Below, piece after piece: positions 16,275 through 25,260 of a DNA stretch of 33,813 bases. The position numbers were made by a program, and so were the translations under genes. The stretch is taken from positions 1 to 33,813 of the forward strand of contig CAMDAQ010000014.1 of the NCBI GenBank assembly GCA_945888705.1, given 5' to 3'. The first letter of the stretch is position 1, and every line of letters begins with the position of its first letter. The notes beneath the pieces were generated by a model. That model saw only the letters and a list, made by a program, of their open reading frames with translations, did not search any database and was not told the DNA's origin. The stretch is from Singulisphaera sp. GP187. Lineage in GTDB: Bacteria > Planctomycetota > Phycisphaerae > Phycisphaerales > SM1A02.

Positions 16275-17753
16275 ATGGCTGAGACCAAGCACTACGACCT
16301 CATCGTGATCGGCGGCGGACCGGGCGGTTATGTGGGCGCGATCCGCGCGGCACAGATGGGCATGAAGGTCGCCTGCATCGAGCGCGACAAGCTCGGTGGC
16401 GTGTGCCTCAACTGGGGCTGCATCCCGACCAAGGCGCTCCTGCACAACGCCGAGGTCTACATGGAGGCGATCCGCCACGGCGCCGACCTCGGCATCGAGA
16501 TCGACCCCAAGGCCGTCAAGCTCAACTGGGAGAAGGTCATCGGCCGCAGCCGCGGCATCACCACGCAGCTCAATTCGGGCATCGCGTTCCTCTTCAAGAA
16601 GAACAAGATCGACCACATCCAGGGCCACGCGCGCATCCTCAGCGGCAAGACCGCTGCAGGCCCGTGCAAGGTCCAGGTGGGCAAGGCCGTCGGCACCTAT
16701 TACGCCGGCACCGGCGAGGGCGCCGACCAGGTCGTGACCGCCGACCGCATCCTGATCGCCACGGGTGCCGCGCCGCGCCAGCTCCCGTTCGCCGCCAACG
16801 ACGGCAAGGTCATCATCGGCTCGGCCGACGCGATGACGCTCCCCAAGCGCCCCGAGTCGATGGTCATCATCGGTTCCGGCGCGATCGGCATGGAGTTCGC
16901 CTACTTCTACAACGCGTTCGGTACCAAGGTCACCGTCATCGAGATGCAGGACCGCATCCTGCCGGTCGAGGATGACGACATCTCGGCTGCGGCCCTGAAG
17001 TCGTTCACGGCGCAGGGCATCCAGTTCCGCCTGGGCCAGGTGACCAAGGCGATCGACAAGGGCGCCAACGGTGCGACCGTCACCATCGTCGATGCCAAGG
17101 ACGAGAAGAAGTCGGAGAAGCTCGACGCCGAGGTCGTGCTGGTCGCGATCGGCGTGCAGGGCCGGACCGATGGGCTCTTCGACCCGGCGCTGGGCATCCG
17201 CATGGAGAAGGGCCACGTCTGGACCGACTTCAAGGACAAGCCGCGACCGACCTACCAGACCAGCGTGCCCGGCATCTACGCCATCGGCGACGTCATCGGG
17301 CCGCCGTGGCTCGCCCACGTGGCGAGCGAGGAAGCCGTGGCCTGCGTCGAGCGCATGAAGGGGCACGATGTCCCAGGCGTGAACTACGCCGCGATCCCTG
17401 GCTGCACGTACTGCAATCCGCAGGTCGCCAGCGTCGGCATGACCGAGCGCGATGCCAAGGCCAAGGGCATCCAGTACAAGGTCGGCAAGTACCCGTTCAA
17501 GGCGCACGGCAAGGCCATCGCCGTCGGCGCGACCGAAGGTCTCGTCAAGATCATCGTCGGCCAGTACGGCGAGATCATCGGCGGCCACATCTTCGGCACC
17601 GATGCGAGCGAGCTCATCGGCGAGATCTGCCTGGGCATCGCCATGGAAGGCCTGGCCGAGGACATCATCCACACCGTGCATGCGCACCCGACCATGCACG
17701 AGGCGATCCACGAGGCTGCGCTGGCCACCGAAGGTCGCGTCATCCACGGCTGA
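16275..17753 (+). CDS. lpdA: Dihydrolipoyl dehydrogenase (E3)
   Basis: This flavoprotein reoxidises dihydrolipoamide in pyruvate and 2-oxoacid dehydrogenase complexes and the glycine cleavage system, passing electrons to NAD. The start at 16275 follows GAGG nine bases upstream and gives 492 residues. Motifs are the FAD fingerprint 'IVIGGGPGGYVGAI' (10-23), the redox disulfide 'GGVCLNWGCIPTKA' (Cys44 and Cys49), the NAD-binding 'MVIIGSGAIGMEFA', 'GIYAIGDV' and the C-terminal catalytic dyad region 'HAHPTMHE'. It is slightly longer than usual because of an insertion near 'AVGTYYAGTGEGADQ'. No E1 or E2 genes are adjacent, so it is probably a stand-alone gene serving several complexes. A hairpin terminator follows. 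Confidence 0.96.
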   Translation: MAETKHYDLIVIGGGPGGYVGAIRAAQMGMKVACIERDKLGGVCLNWGCIPTKALLHNAEVYMEAIRHGADLGIEIDPKAVKLNWEKVIGRSRGITTQLNSGIAFLFKKNKIDHIQGHARILSGKTAAGPCKVQVGKAVGTYYAGTGEGADQVVTADRILIATGAAPRQLPFAANDGKVIIGSADAMTLPKRPESMVIIGSGAIGMEFAYFYNAFGTKVTVIEMQDRILPVEDDDISAAALKSFTAQGIQFRLGQVTKAIDKGANGATVTIVDAKDEKKSEKLDAEVVLVAIGVQGRTDGLFDPALGIRMEKGHVWTDFKDKPRPTYQTSVPGIYAIGDVIGPPWLAHVASEEAVACVERMKGHDVPGVNYAAIPGCTYCNPQVASVGMTERDAKAKGIQYKVGKYPFKAHGKAIAVGATEGLVKIIVGQYGEIIGGHIFGTDASELIGEICLGIAMEGLAEDIIHTVHAHPTMHEAIHEAALATEGRVIHG

Positions 17754-17779
17754 TCGGTATCCTCGTCACGCACATCGCG

Positions 17780-17817
17780 CACGCCGCGTTCCTGGTGGGA
17801 CGCGGCGTGTTGCGTTT
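17780..17817 (+). terminator. Intrinsic terminator downstream of lpdA
   Basis: CACGCCGCG (17780-17788) and CGCGGCGTG (17801-17809) form a perfect nine-base-pair stem with a 12-base loop, followed by TTGCGTTT. It lies 26 bases after the lpdA stop and upstream of the next gene, so it separates the two transcripts. The T-run is interrupted. Confidence 0.7.
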
Positions 17818-17862
17818 GACGGGCGCCGCATCGGCTGGTCGCCCCTGCTACCGTCCGGTCCG

Positions 17863-18834
17863 ATGAGCGACCCGATCCAAACCATCGCACGCCCGCGCTG
17901 GCTCACGCCGCTACGGGCGGATGGGTTGCTGCTGGCGTGTGCGGTGATCTGGGGCATCAGCTTTCTCTGGCAGAAGTGGGCGAACGAGCACGTCGGTGCG
18001 CTGACCTACGTTGGCGTCCGAAGCCTGCTGGGCGCGGTCGTCGTGGCACCGCTGCTCTTCAAGGCCTCGGTGCGTGCGGCCCTGCGCGATCCCACCCGCC
18101 GGCGGCCGCTGGTGCTGGGCGGGCTCGCCGCCGGGGCGTGCCTCGCGGCCGCCAGTGCCTTCCAGCAAACCGGGCTGAAGACGACCACCGTCACCAACGC
18201 CGGCTTCATCACGGGTCTCTACGTGGTGCTCGTCCCGTTCATCGGCAGGTTTCTCGGCCAGCGCATCGGCTGGGCTGCATGGGTCGCGGTCGCGCTTTCG
18301 CTGGGCGGACTCACGCTGCTCTCCTTCAGCCATGTGATGTCGGTGGATGACCTCCAGGGGTTCATCGATGGCCTCAACCGGGGCGACCTCTGGGTGCTCG
18401 CCTGTGCCGTGACCTGGGCTGTGCACGTGCATGTCGTGGGCTGGGCGGCGCCGCGCAGCGATGCGATCGCGCTGAGCGTGCTGCAGTTCGTGGTCGGCGG
18501 CACGATCGCGACATCGCTGGCCTTCCTCGTCGAGTCGCCCTCGATGGGTTCGATCGAAGCCGCTGCCGCGCCGATCGTGCTCAGTGCGATCTTCGCCGTC
18601 GGCGTGGCGTTCACGCTGCAGGCGGTCGCGCAGGATGTCGCGCCGCCCACGCACACGGCGATCCTGCTCAGCCTCGAGAGCGTCTTCTGCGCGATCGCCG
18701 GCGCCGTGTGGCTGGGCGAGGAACTTGGTGTGCGCCAGGTGAGTGGTGCCGCCCTGCTCCTGGCCGCGGCGCTGCTTGCGCAGCTGCCTGCTCCATCATT
18801 GCGCAGGCGGGACGATGAACAGCAACGAGCCTGA
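17863..18834 (+). CDS. EamA/DMT-family transporter
   Basis: The 323-residue inner-membrane protein has about ten hydrophobic helices in two EamA repeats. The first opens at 'LLACAVIWGISFLWQKWANE' (22-41) and the second near 'GDLWVLACAVTWAVHVHVVG'. Both have the family's small-residue/Trp 'xxWGxxF' style. 'TTTVTNAGFITGLYVVLVP' and 'AILLSLESVFCAIAGAVWLG' are typical of this drug/metabolite transporter group. Members export amino acids or other metabolites; the substrate here is unknown. The ATG at 17863 has no strong ribosome site, and longer starts would cross the terminator. Its last 39 bases overlap, tail to tail, the end of the minus-strand coiled-coil gene. Confidence 0.9.
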   Translation: MSDPIQTIARPRWLTPLRADGLLLACAVIWGISFLWQKWANEHVGALTYVGVRSLLGAVVVAPLLFKASVRAALRDPTRRRPLVLGGLAAGACLAAASAFQQTGLKTTTVTNAGFITGLYVVLVPFIGRFLGQRIGWAAWVAVALSLGGLTLLSFSHVMSVDDLQGFIDGLNRGDLWVLACAVTWAVHVHVVGWAAPRSDAIALSVLQFVVGGTIATSLAFLVESPSMGSIEAAAAPIVLSAIFAVGVAFTLQAVAQDVAPPTHTAILLSLESVFCAIAGAVWLGEELGVRQVSGAALLLAAALLAQLPAPSLRRRDDEQQRA

Positions 18835-21600
18835 GGGCCGTTCTTTCATGCGATCCGGCCGCACCAGTTCAACACGGCCCTCCTGATTCACCGTGCCGAC
18901 CGGGTCCAGCGGTCCTTCGGGAGTGCGCAGCACGACCACCGACCAGCCAGCATGCGTTCGATCGGGCGTCGGTGTGATGACGCCGCCGGGAAACTCCCAG
19001 CAGAGCATGGCGAAGGGCCGCGGAGCTGCCGACAGCAGTGTGACGGTCCGGGCACGAGCCGATCGCCACTGTGCGGGAAGGTCGAGCTTGGCGATCGAGT
19101 CGACCAAGGCCTGTGCGCGGAGCCACGATGGTGATGCGTCTGGTCGTGGCGTCGGCGCCATCCAGTCCTGCTGGTCCACGCGCTCGCGATCGATCGCCTC
19201 GAGGGTCGGCTTGAGGAAGGATGTCAGCGCCGGCAAGGATTGCTGGGCACGAAGGCCCACTGCGCGCGCAAGGTAGAGCCGCAACACGGGATCGATCGCC
19301 GGCTCCGTGGCGGGCGGCTGCACGCTGACCAACGCGTGCATCAGCGCCAGGGCCGCATCGGGACCGTGATCGGCACCGGCGGCAAGGCGCTGCGTCAACG
19401 GCGCCAGCAGTCCCGCCAGTGGTTGCGAGCTGTCACTGACGATCTCGAGCACATCGAGAGACCGTTCAGTCGGCTTGGCCTGGTTCACTGAGTCGATCGC
19501 CTGCACGGTGATCCGGCCGCCGCGCTCCACCACAGCCGTCATCGGTCGACGGTGCCACTGGCGCGTGCCGTCACGCAACACGATCAGTGCCAGCTCGTCG
19601 AGCTTCAAGTCACGCACGCGCGCCTGCACGCCCGCCGACCAGTCGTGCTCGCGGGGCAGGAGCGCGAGGTAGCGACGCGCCGCGTCGATGCCGGGGCCGA
19701 CCGTGTGATCCCTGAGCCACGACTCGATGCGTTCTCGCTGCATCCGTGAGGCTGCGAGCGACTCGGGAAGAGGATCCAGCGAGAGTCCACGCGCCAGGAT
19801 GTGCCACGCGACCACGGTCCGCCACGATGGCTCCAGCAGAGCCGCAGCCTGGAACGACGGGACCAGCGGATCGGCTGCGCGGGCCTCGATGAAGTTCCGC
19901 AGCGCCTGGCCGTACAGCGTCGGATCACCGGCCTGACCGGCAATCGCCTCGATCGCACGCACGCGCTCGGCGCGCACCTGAGCAGCGGCATCCTCTGCAT
20001 CGAGGCGAGCGGTCAGTGCATCGATACGCTGGTTGAGTGAAGCGCAGGACTCGGCACGCGATGCAGGGAGCGCCGTGTCATCCGTGATCGACTGCACGGC
20101 AGCGCGCGTCGACGCGATCAGGCTGCGTGCATCGCCACCGTTGCGAGCGGCTTCCTCGGCCTGATCGATGGCTTGCGCCACGGCCGCCACTCGTTCGGCG
20201 AGCGCTGCCCGCAGCGCTTCCTCGCGAGCCGCGGCGGCGCGCTGTGCACCCTCGAGCCACGCTTCGATCTGTGCACGGTGGGTCTCGCTGGTCGGCCCAT
20301 CGAGCATGGCGCGCACACGGGCGACGGGAGCATCGGGAGCATCGGGCGGGCCCGCCGCAGCAAGCGCAGCGCGGGCTTCTTCCTCGAGGACGCGTCGAGC
20401 GTCCATGCGCTCGCGCAACCGCGCACCAGCGTCCAGCATCGCCGCGCGTGCAGCGAGGCCATCATGCGCCGCCTGATCCATCAGGGCCAGCGCCGGTGCG
20501 AACTGCGCACGATCGAACCCGGCGGCCACCGCGGCATCGACCTCTGCGGCAAGCGTCTGCGCCTGCGCATCGAGTTGACGTTCGCGCACGACCCACGACA
20601 CGCCAAGCCCCACCACGACCAGACCGAGCGCCACCTTCGCAGCACCCCAGGCCAAGCGACCATGGCGCCAGCGACCATGCGTGCGAGCGCGGGCCTCGCG
20701 GGCCTGTTCAACGCGGTCGTCGACCAGGTCGGCATGGCGCGACAGCGCCGCTGCAACCGTCGCATCGTCCGCCAGCGGATTGGCGATGAGGGCCACGAGT
20801 GCAGCATGCGTGGCAGCCGCGCGATCCTCATGCGCATGCAACGCCAAGGCATCGGCGAGCGATGCTGCACCTCCAGGGCCGCCGCCGACCCATGACCACG
20901 CCGCTGCATCATCGGCCTGGCCCGATGCGGCGCGCCACTCATCGAGCAGCACGCGTGCGAGCACCGTGGGGTCGAGGCCGCGAACGGCGTCGAGCCAGCG
21001 AACAAGCTCGACCGAGAGGGCCACGCTCGCCGGTCCACCGAAGGCATGCAGCTCCGCTGCAAGCGACCAGCACGGCGCGATGCGACCTGCAGCTCGATGA
21101 CGATCGAAGGCCACCCGTGCAGCGCGAGCGAGCGATGCATCGATCGCCTGCTCGAGCTCTGGCGTCGTCGTGCGTCGAAGATGCCAGCCAAGCCCGGGCT
21201 CCACGCCATCAGCGTCGTCGGCACCTGTCCAACCGGATGGCTCATCGACTGGACCGAGCGCGTCGCAGAGGGCGCCGAGTTCGTCGTGGGTCAACGGGAC
21301 CAGATCATGCCCTGCGGGCACCGAACCATCGACGTGACGAGCGAGCCACGGCGCAGCGAGCGCGCTGATGGCCGCATCACCACCCAGTGTCGAGATGCAC
21401 GACGACACGCTGCTCACCGACCTTGCGCTCGATCGCCGGTCCAGGCGCAGCCGACGGATCGCCTCGAGCGCGAGCGTCACCTGGTGGTGCAGGCTCTCAT
21501 GCAGGGACTCGTCAACGATGAGACCCGCTTGCACGGCGCGCCATGCGCTGGCTGCGCGCGCCGCATCGAGCACCTGCCCGCCATGGTGCACGCCGCTCAT
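18796..21600 (-). CDS. Membrane-anchored coiled-coil protein, partner of the GAP1-N2-like gene
   Basis: I do not recognise this 934-residue protein. The ATG at 21600 overlaps the stop of the upstream gene as ATGA, so the two are translationally coupled. Residues 1-310 look cytoplasmic and mainly helical, with short 'LTHDELGALCDALG' and 'WSLAAELHAFGGPASVALSV' segments. One membrane helix follows basic residues (about 318-337). Beyond it is a long Ala/Glu/Arg-rich coiled coil (about 340-555), then a mixed region (560-780) and a C-terminal domain (about 800-934) with strand-like stretches such as 'TVTLLSAAPRPFAMLCWEF' and 'GWSVVVLRTP'. The topology (N-terminal domain, one helix, coiled coil, C-terminal domain) mirrors that of the upstream protein, suggesting a hetero-complex across the membrane. 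Its end overlaps the EamA gene by 39 bases. Confidence 0.85.
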   Translation of the reverse strand: MSGVHHGGQVLDAARAASAWRAVQAGLIVDESLHESLHHQVTLALEAIRRLRLDRRSSARSVSSVSSCISTLGGDAAISALAAPWLARHVDGSVPAGHDLVPLTHDELGALCDALGPVDEPSGWTGADDADGVEPGLGWHLRRTTTPELEQAIDASLARAARVAFDRHRAAGRIAPCWSLAAELHAFGGPASVALSVELVRWLDAVRGLDPTVLARVLLDEWRAASGQADDAAAWSWVGGGPGGAASLADALALHAHEDRAAATHAALVALIANPLADDATVAAALSRHADLVDDRVEQAREARARTHGRWRHGRLAWGAAKVALGLVVVGLGVSWVVRERQLDAQAQTLAAEVDAAVAAGFDRAQFAPALALMDQAAHDGLAARAAMLDAGARLRERMDARRVLEEEARAALAAAGPPDAPDAPVARVRAMLDGPTSETHRAQIEAWLEGAQRAAAAREEALRAALAERVAAVAQAIDQAEEAARNGGDARSLIASTRAAVQSITDDTALPASRAESCASLNQRIDALTARLDAEDAAAQVRAERVRAIEAIAGQAGDPTLYGQALRNFIEARAADPLVPSFQAAALLEPSWRTVVAWHILARGLSLDPLPESLAASRMQRERIESWLRDHTVGPGIDAARRYLALLPREHDWSAGVQARVRDLKLDELALIVLRDGTRQWHRRPMTAVVERGGRITVQAIDSVNQAKPTERSLDVLEIVSDSSQPLAGLLAPLTQRLAAGADHGPDAALALMHALVSVQPPATEPAIDPVLRLYLARAVGLRAQQSLPALTSFLKPTLEAIDRERVDQQDWMAPTPRPDASPSWLRAQALVDSIAKLDLPAQWRSARARTVTLLSAAPRPFAMLCWEFPGGVITPTPDRTHAGWSVVVLRTPEGPLDPVGTVNQEGRVELVRPDRMKERPSGSLLFIVPPAQ

Positions 21601-23930
21601 GGACCGACTGCCTCGATGCGAAGGAGCACGAAGCCCTGTCCGCCGCGCGGTGCGATCTCGGCGAAGGCCTTGGGCCACCGCGCGCGCAGCGCATCGCCGC
21701 GCGCCACCGCCGACGTGGCAGCCTCGACGTCGGCCGCCGCAGCGGTGCTGTCCCGCTCGAGCTGGTCCTTCAGGTCATCGAGCCCTTGTGCCCGGTATGC
21801 GGCGATCTTCTCGGCGATCAAGGGATGCTTGGCGAGGTAGGCCTCGTACGCATCGCGACTCTTCGGCGAGCCCAGGTTCTTTCGCGCCTTGGCAGGTTGC
21901 TCCCGCACCAAGCGATCGTGCTCCCGAACAAGCGTGATGACCTCGTTGGCCTTCGTCGCCTCGACGAGCCGGCGCCGCGTGGCATCCTGGTCGAGTGCGG
22001 CATCCGGCGTGAACGTGAACGTCACGCGATCGCCACGGCTCGCCAGCGCCACGGTCAACACGCCGCGTGTCCCAAGTTCGTCGCTGACGTTGACCGCGGC
22101 CGCACGACCGGGCTCGACCGTCTGGGGACCATCCTGCGAATGAACCGTGATCGCACCCGACCATGGCAGGCGCAGCGTGGTCCGAAGATCGCTCGCCTTG
22201 GGGATGAGCGCCTTGCGCTGCACCTGCAGCGTCAGGGTGCGGGGATCGATCCGCGCCGCCGCCTGCTGGCCATCCACCATGATGGCGGCCGCCGTGACGG
22301 CATCGAGGATCGACTCGAGCGCTTCGCCGCTGAGCGCAGGCAGTTCAAGGGCATCCCAGGTCCATGTGGCCGAACCATCGATCGAACGCAGTTCGGCCAG
22401 GCGCTTGCCCGACGAGTGCTGCGAGAGCGCACCATCGAGCCACGCCACGTCCACATCCGCACCGTCCGGCCATGCGACCGCAATCGATGCGCCGCCGATC
22501 ACGCCGAGGCGCTGTTCACCGCTGGCAGCCTGTGGTCGCTTGAGCAAGGCATCCGCCTTCGCCACCGTGCTGGGCGCTGCAGCGTCATCCGCCTTGGGCT
22601 TGGCGCCGGCACGCGACGGACGATCGGTTCCTTCAGCAGCGGCGAGTCGCGACTCAAGCTCAACGATCGCGGTGCGATCGCGCGATGCACGCTGATCGAG
22701 CTCGCCGACGCGCGCCTCGAGGCCGGCCTTGGACTCGTTGGCCGACCGGAGCTGCGCCTCGAGTTCATCGACCCGCGCGCGCAACCCATCGCGCTCAGCG
22801 TCGGTCGGCGTGATCTCGGCGAGCGACGCCGCATTCGGCGCCGGGGCCTCAGTCCCAATGATCTTGATCGTGGCGACTGCAGCCCATGCGGTCACGAGCA
22901 GTGCGACGACCCATGGCAGCCATGGCACCGCGCGAAGGCCACGACCGCTGCGTGATGTCGATGTCGCCGGGCCCTGGTCCATCGAATCACCTCCCACATC
23001 GATCGCCGGCATGCTGGCCTGTCGCTGCGCCGGGTCGATGCGCGTGGGTGCCTTGGTCTCGAGCATCGGCACCACCAGCTTGCCGCGACGTTCAGGCTCG
23101 AGCGCCACCGGCGCCACCGGCGCCGCTGCCGAGGCCTGCGACGCTGCCGCGGCGCGGCCGGATCGGGCAACTGCGACCAAGCCACCCGATCGTTCGAGCC
23201 GACCGGGCGACGAGAGATCCAGCACCACGCCCTCGGCATGGAGCGCTGCATGTGCGGCGTCTGACCCTGCAAGGCAGAATCGGATGGAGCACTCGGCGTT
23301 GGGCAGAGGCTGCGTGAACTGCGTGTTGAAGGTGATCTTCCAGCGCTCGCGCGGCGGTACGACGGACACGACTTCGTCGAGCAACGCAAGCACCGGCACG
23401 TTGCGGCGATGGATGATCCAGACCGGCTTGGGCGACGGCGCCAAGGCGGCCTCGGCCACCACGCCAGCCCAACCTGCATCGCCGGCGACGGTCTTCCAGT
23501 TCGCGCACACGTGCACGGGCTGCGTTGGCCCCTCGGGCAGCCACGCTTCGCCCTCGAGGTAGGCCACGCGCCCATCCCAGGCGGTCTTGAACACCGGTTG
23601 TTGCACGAGCCACGCTGGACCGCCCAGGCCGAGTTCTTCGCCATGCAGCACCAAATGATGCGCCAGGCGATTCGGGCGCCCCGCATGATCCGTGCCGGCG
23701 TGGGCCACGCGGCTCACGACATGGCGCCGCATGCCATTCATGTCGACAAGCACATGGCTCAGCGATGGGATCGGATCCTGTCCATCACCAACCGCGCGAT
23801 GCACGCTGATCGCCTCGAGCCGCTGCATGAGCAGCGGCGGCATCGAGTCGGAGATCTGCACGATGCACAGCCCGCTCGAGCCGGGCTTCAGCCCCTTCGG
23901 TGCCGACGTGAAGAGCAGCTCCTGTGCCAT
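21597..23930 (-). CDS. GAP1-N2-like (GTPase-associated protein 1) membrane coiled-coil protein
   Basis: The 777-residue protein opens with a domain (about 1-235) that I recognise as GAP1-N2-like. Its marks are 'ELLFTSAPKGLKPGSSGLC' (4-22), 'VVSRVAHAGTDHAGRPNRLA' (71-90), 'HHLVL' and 'GGPAWLVQQP' (103-112). In other bacteria this domain begins proteins encoded beside GTPases in predicted NTP-dependent conflict systems. A Pro/Ala-rich linker (255-330) leads to one membrane helix (about 335-357), a heptad-rich coiled coil (376-432) and a C-terminal region with a strand-rich part (470-660) and a helical end (660-777). The gene starts four bases after the xylA stop and overlaps the next gene as ATGA. 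No GTPase lies beside it. Domain identity is from memory of the family; function is unknown. Confidence 0.82.
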   Translation of the reverse strand: MAQELLFTSAPKGLKPGSSGLCIVQISDSMPPLLMQRLEAISVHRAVGDGQDPIPSLSHVLVDMNGMRRHVVSRVAHAGTDHAGRPNRLAHHLVLHGEELGLGGPAWLVQQPVFKTAWDGRVAYLEGEAWLPEGPTQPVHVCANWKTVAGDAGWAGVVAEAALAPSPKPVWIIHRRNVPVLALLDEVVSVVPPRERWKITFNTQFTQPLPNAECSIRFCLAGSDAAHAALHAEGVVLDLSSPGRLERSGGLVAVARSGRAAAASQASAAAPVAPVALEPERRGKLVVPMLETKAPTRIDPAQRQASMPAIDVGGDSMDQGPATSTSRSGRGLRAVPWLPWVVALLVTAWAAVATIKIIGTEAPAPNAASLAEITPTDAERDGLRARVDELEAQLRSANESKAGLEARVGELDQRASRDRTAIVELESRLAAAEGTDRPSRAGAKPKADDAAAPSTVAKADALLKRPQAASGEQRLGVIGGASIAVAWPDGADVDVAWLDGALSQHSSGKRLAELRSIDGSATWTWDALELPALSGEALESILDAVTAAAIMVDGQQAAARIDPRTLTLQVQRKALIPKASDLRTTLRLPWSGAITVHSQDGPQTVEPGRAAAVNVSDELGTRGVLTVALASRGDRVTFTFTPDAALDQDATRRRLVEATKANEVITLVREHDRLVREQPAKARKNLGSPKSRDAYEAYLAKHPLIAEKIAAYRAQGLDDLKDQLERDSTAAAADVEAATSAVARGDALRARWPKAFAEIAPRGGQGFVLLRIEAVGP

Positions 23931-23934
23931 GGAG

Positions 23935-25260
23935 TCACCGTAGTGCGCGGATCGTGATCTGGTTCACGATGTCTTCGAGCATCTCCTGGCGACCGCTCAC
24001 GGGCTCGACCGCTTCCAGATCATGCGCGAGTCGATGGAGCTCGGCGAGGTTTATCCCTCGCGAGAGGATGCGTCGACCCAGGTCCCCCTGCCAGCTGGAG
24101 TAACGATCGCGCACGAAGGCAGCGAGGCGGCCGTCGGCCCGGATCGCGGCAGCGACCTTGAGACCTGCCGCAAAGGCATCCATGCCGGCCAGGTGAGCGA
24201 TCACGAGGTCTTCGGGCGTGAAGCTCTCGCGACGCCGCTTGGCATCGAAGTTGAGGCCGCCGGTCGTGAAGCCGCCCATGTCGAGCACGGCCAGCATGAC
24301 CTGCGTCGTGAGCGCAAGGTCGGTCGGGAAACGGTCGGTGTCCCAGCCCAGCCCCGGCGTGCCCATGTTGGCGTCGATGGATCCCAGCGCACCCGCGGCG
24401 ATGGCCGCACGGAGTTCATGCTCCATCGAGTGCCCCGCGAGCGTGGCGTGGTTGGTCTCGATGTTGAGCTTGACGTGATCGATGAGTGCGAACTCGCGCA
24501 GGAAGTTCAGCGTGGCCTCGACGTCGCTGTCGTACTGGTGGGTCGTCGGCTCGTGCGGCTTGGGCTCGATGTAGAGCTGTCCGGTGAAGCCGATCGATCG
24601 CGCATGATCGACGGCCAGGTGCAGGAAGGTCGCAAGTTGCTCACGCTCGCGTCGCAGGTCGGTGTTGAGCAGCGTGGTGTAGCCCTCGCGTCCGCCCCAG
24701 AAGACGTAGCCCTCGCCGCCAAGGCGCATCGTGGCCTCCATCGCCACCCGCACCTGCGCGGCAGCATGCAGGAAAACGCGCACATCCGGGCTCGTCGCGG
24801 CGCCGTGCATGTAGCGCGGATGGCTGAAGAGGCATGCCGTGCCCCACAGGAGCCGTGCGCCCGTCGAGCGCTGCATGGACTCAAGCCGATCGATGACGGC
24901 GTGCAGGTCGCGTTCCGTCGCGGCGATCGTGGGGCGCTCCGGTGCGACATCGCGGTCATGGAAGCACCAATGGCTGATGCCGGTCTTCGAGAGGAACTCG
25001 CCGAACGCATCGACGCGTCGCAAGGCGTTGTCGAGCGAGTCGGTCCCGTCGTCCCAAGGCATCTGCGCCGTCGGCGCGCCGAACGGATCCGAGAGCCCGT
25101 TGCGCATCGTGTGCCAGTAGCAGCTGGCGAAGCGAAGGTGGTCGCGCATGGAGCGACCGTCGACGACGGCCGACGGGTCGTACTGTCGCAGCGCAAGCGG
25201 CTCGTTGCAGTCCGGTCCCTTGTAGGTGATCGATGGGACGCCGGCGAAGAATTCAGCCAT
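23935..25260 (-). CDS. xylA: Xylose isomerase
   Basis: XylA interconverts D-xylose and D-xylulose (and glucose and fructose) in the cytoplasm using two divalent metals. The 441-residue length suits the longer class II enzymes. Marks are the N-terminal '[20 protein letters not shown]' (4-23), the active-site '[12 protein letters not shown]' with catalytic His and Asp, the signature '[17 protein letters not shown]' and the metal-site '[17 protein letters not shown]'. The ATG at 25260 overlaps the end of the upstream membrane-protein gene by eight bases, and the stop is four bases before the GAP1-N2-like gene, so it is central in a four-gene operon. No xylulokinase gene is seen, which is unusual for a xylose locus. 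Confidence 0.97.
   Translation of the reverse strand: MAEFFAGVPSITYKGPDCNEPLALRQYDPSAVVDGRSMRDHLRFASCYWHTMRNGLSDPFGAPTAQMPWDDGTDSLDNALRRVDAFGEFLSKTGISHWCFHDRDVAPERPTIAATERDLHAVIDRLESMQRSTGARLLWGTACLFSHPRYMHGAATSPDVRVFLHAAAQVRVAMEATMRLGGEGYVFWGGREGYTTLLNTDLRREREQLATFLHLAVDHARSIGFTGQLYIEPKPHEPTTHQYDSDVEATLNFLREFALIDHVKLNIETNHATLAGHSMEHELRAAIAAGALGSIDANMGTPGLGWDTDRFPTDLALTTQVMLAVLDMGGFTTGGLNFDAKRRRESFTPEDLVIAHLAGMDAFAAGLKVAAAIRADGRLAAFVRDRYSSWQGDLGRRILSRGINLAELHRLAHDLEAVEPVSGRQEMLEDIVNQITIRALR

Noticed and set aside
15507-17747. A 746-codon open frame on the minus strand opposite lpdA
   Set aside because: LpdA on the plus strand has every family motif; the reverse frame is Asp/Val/Leu/Arg-rich and has no recognisable domain.
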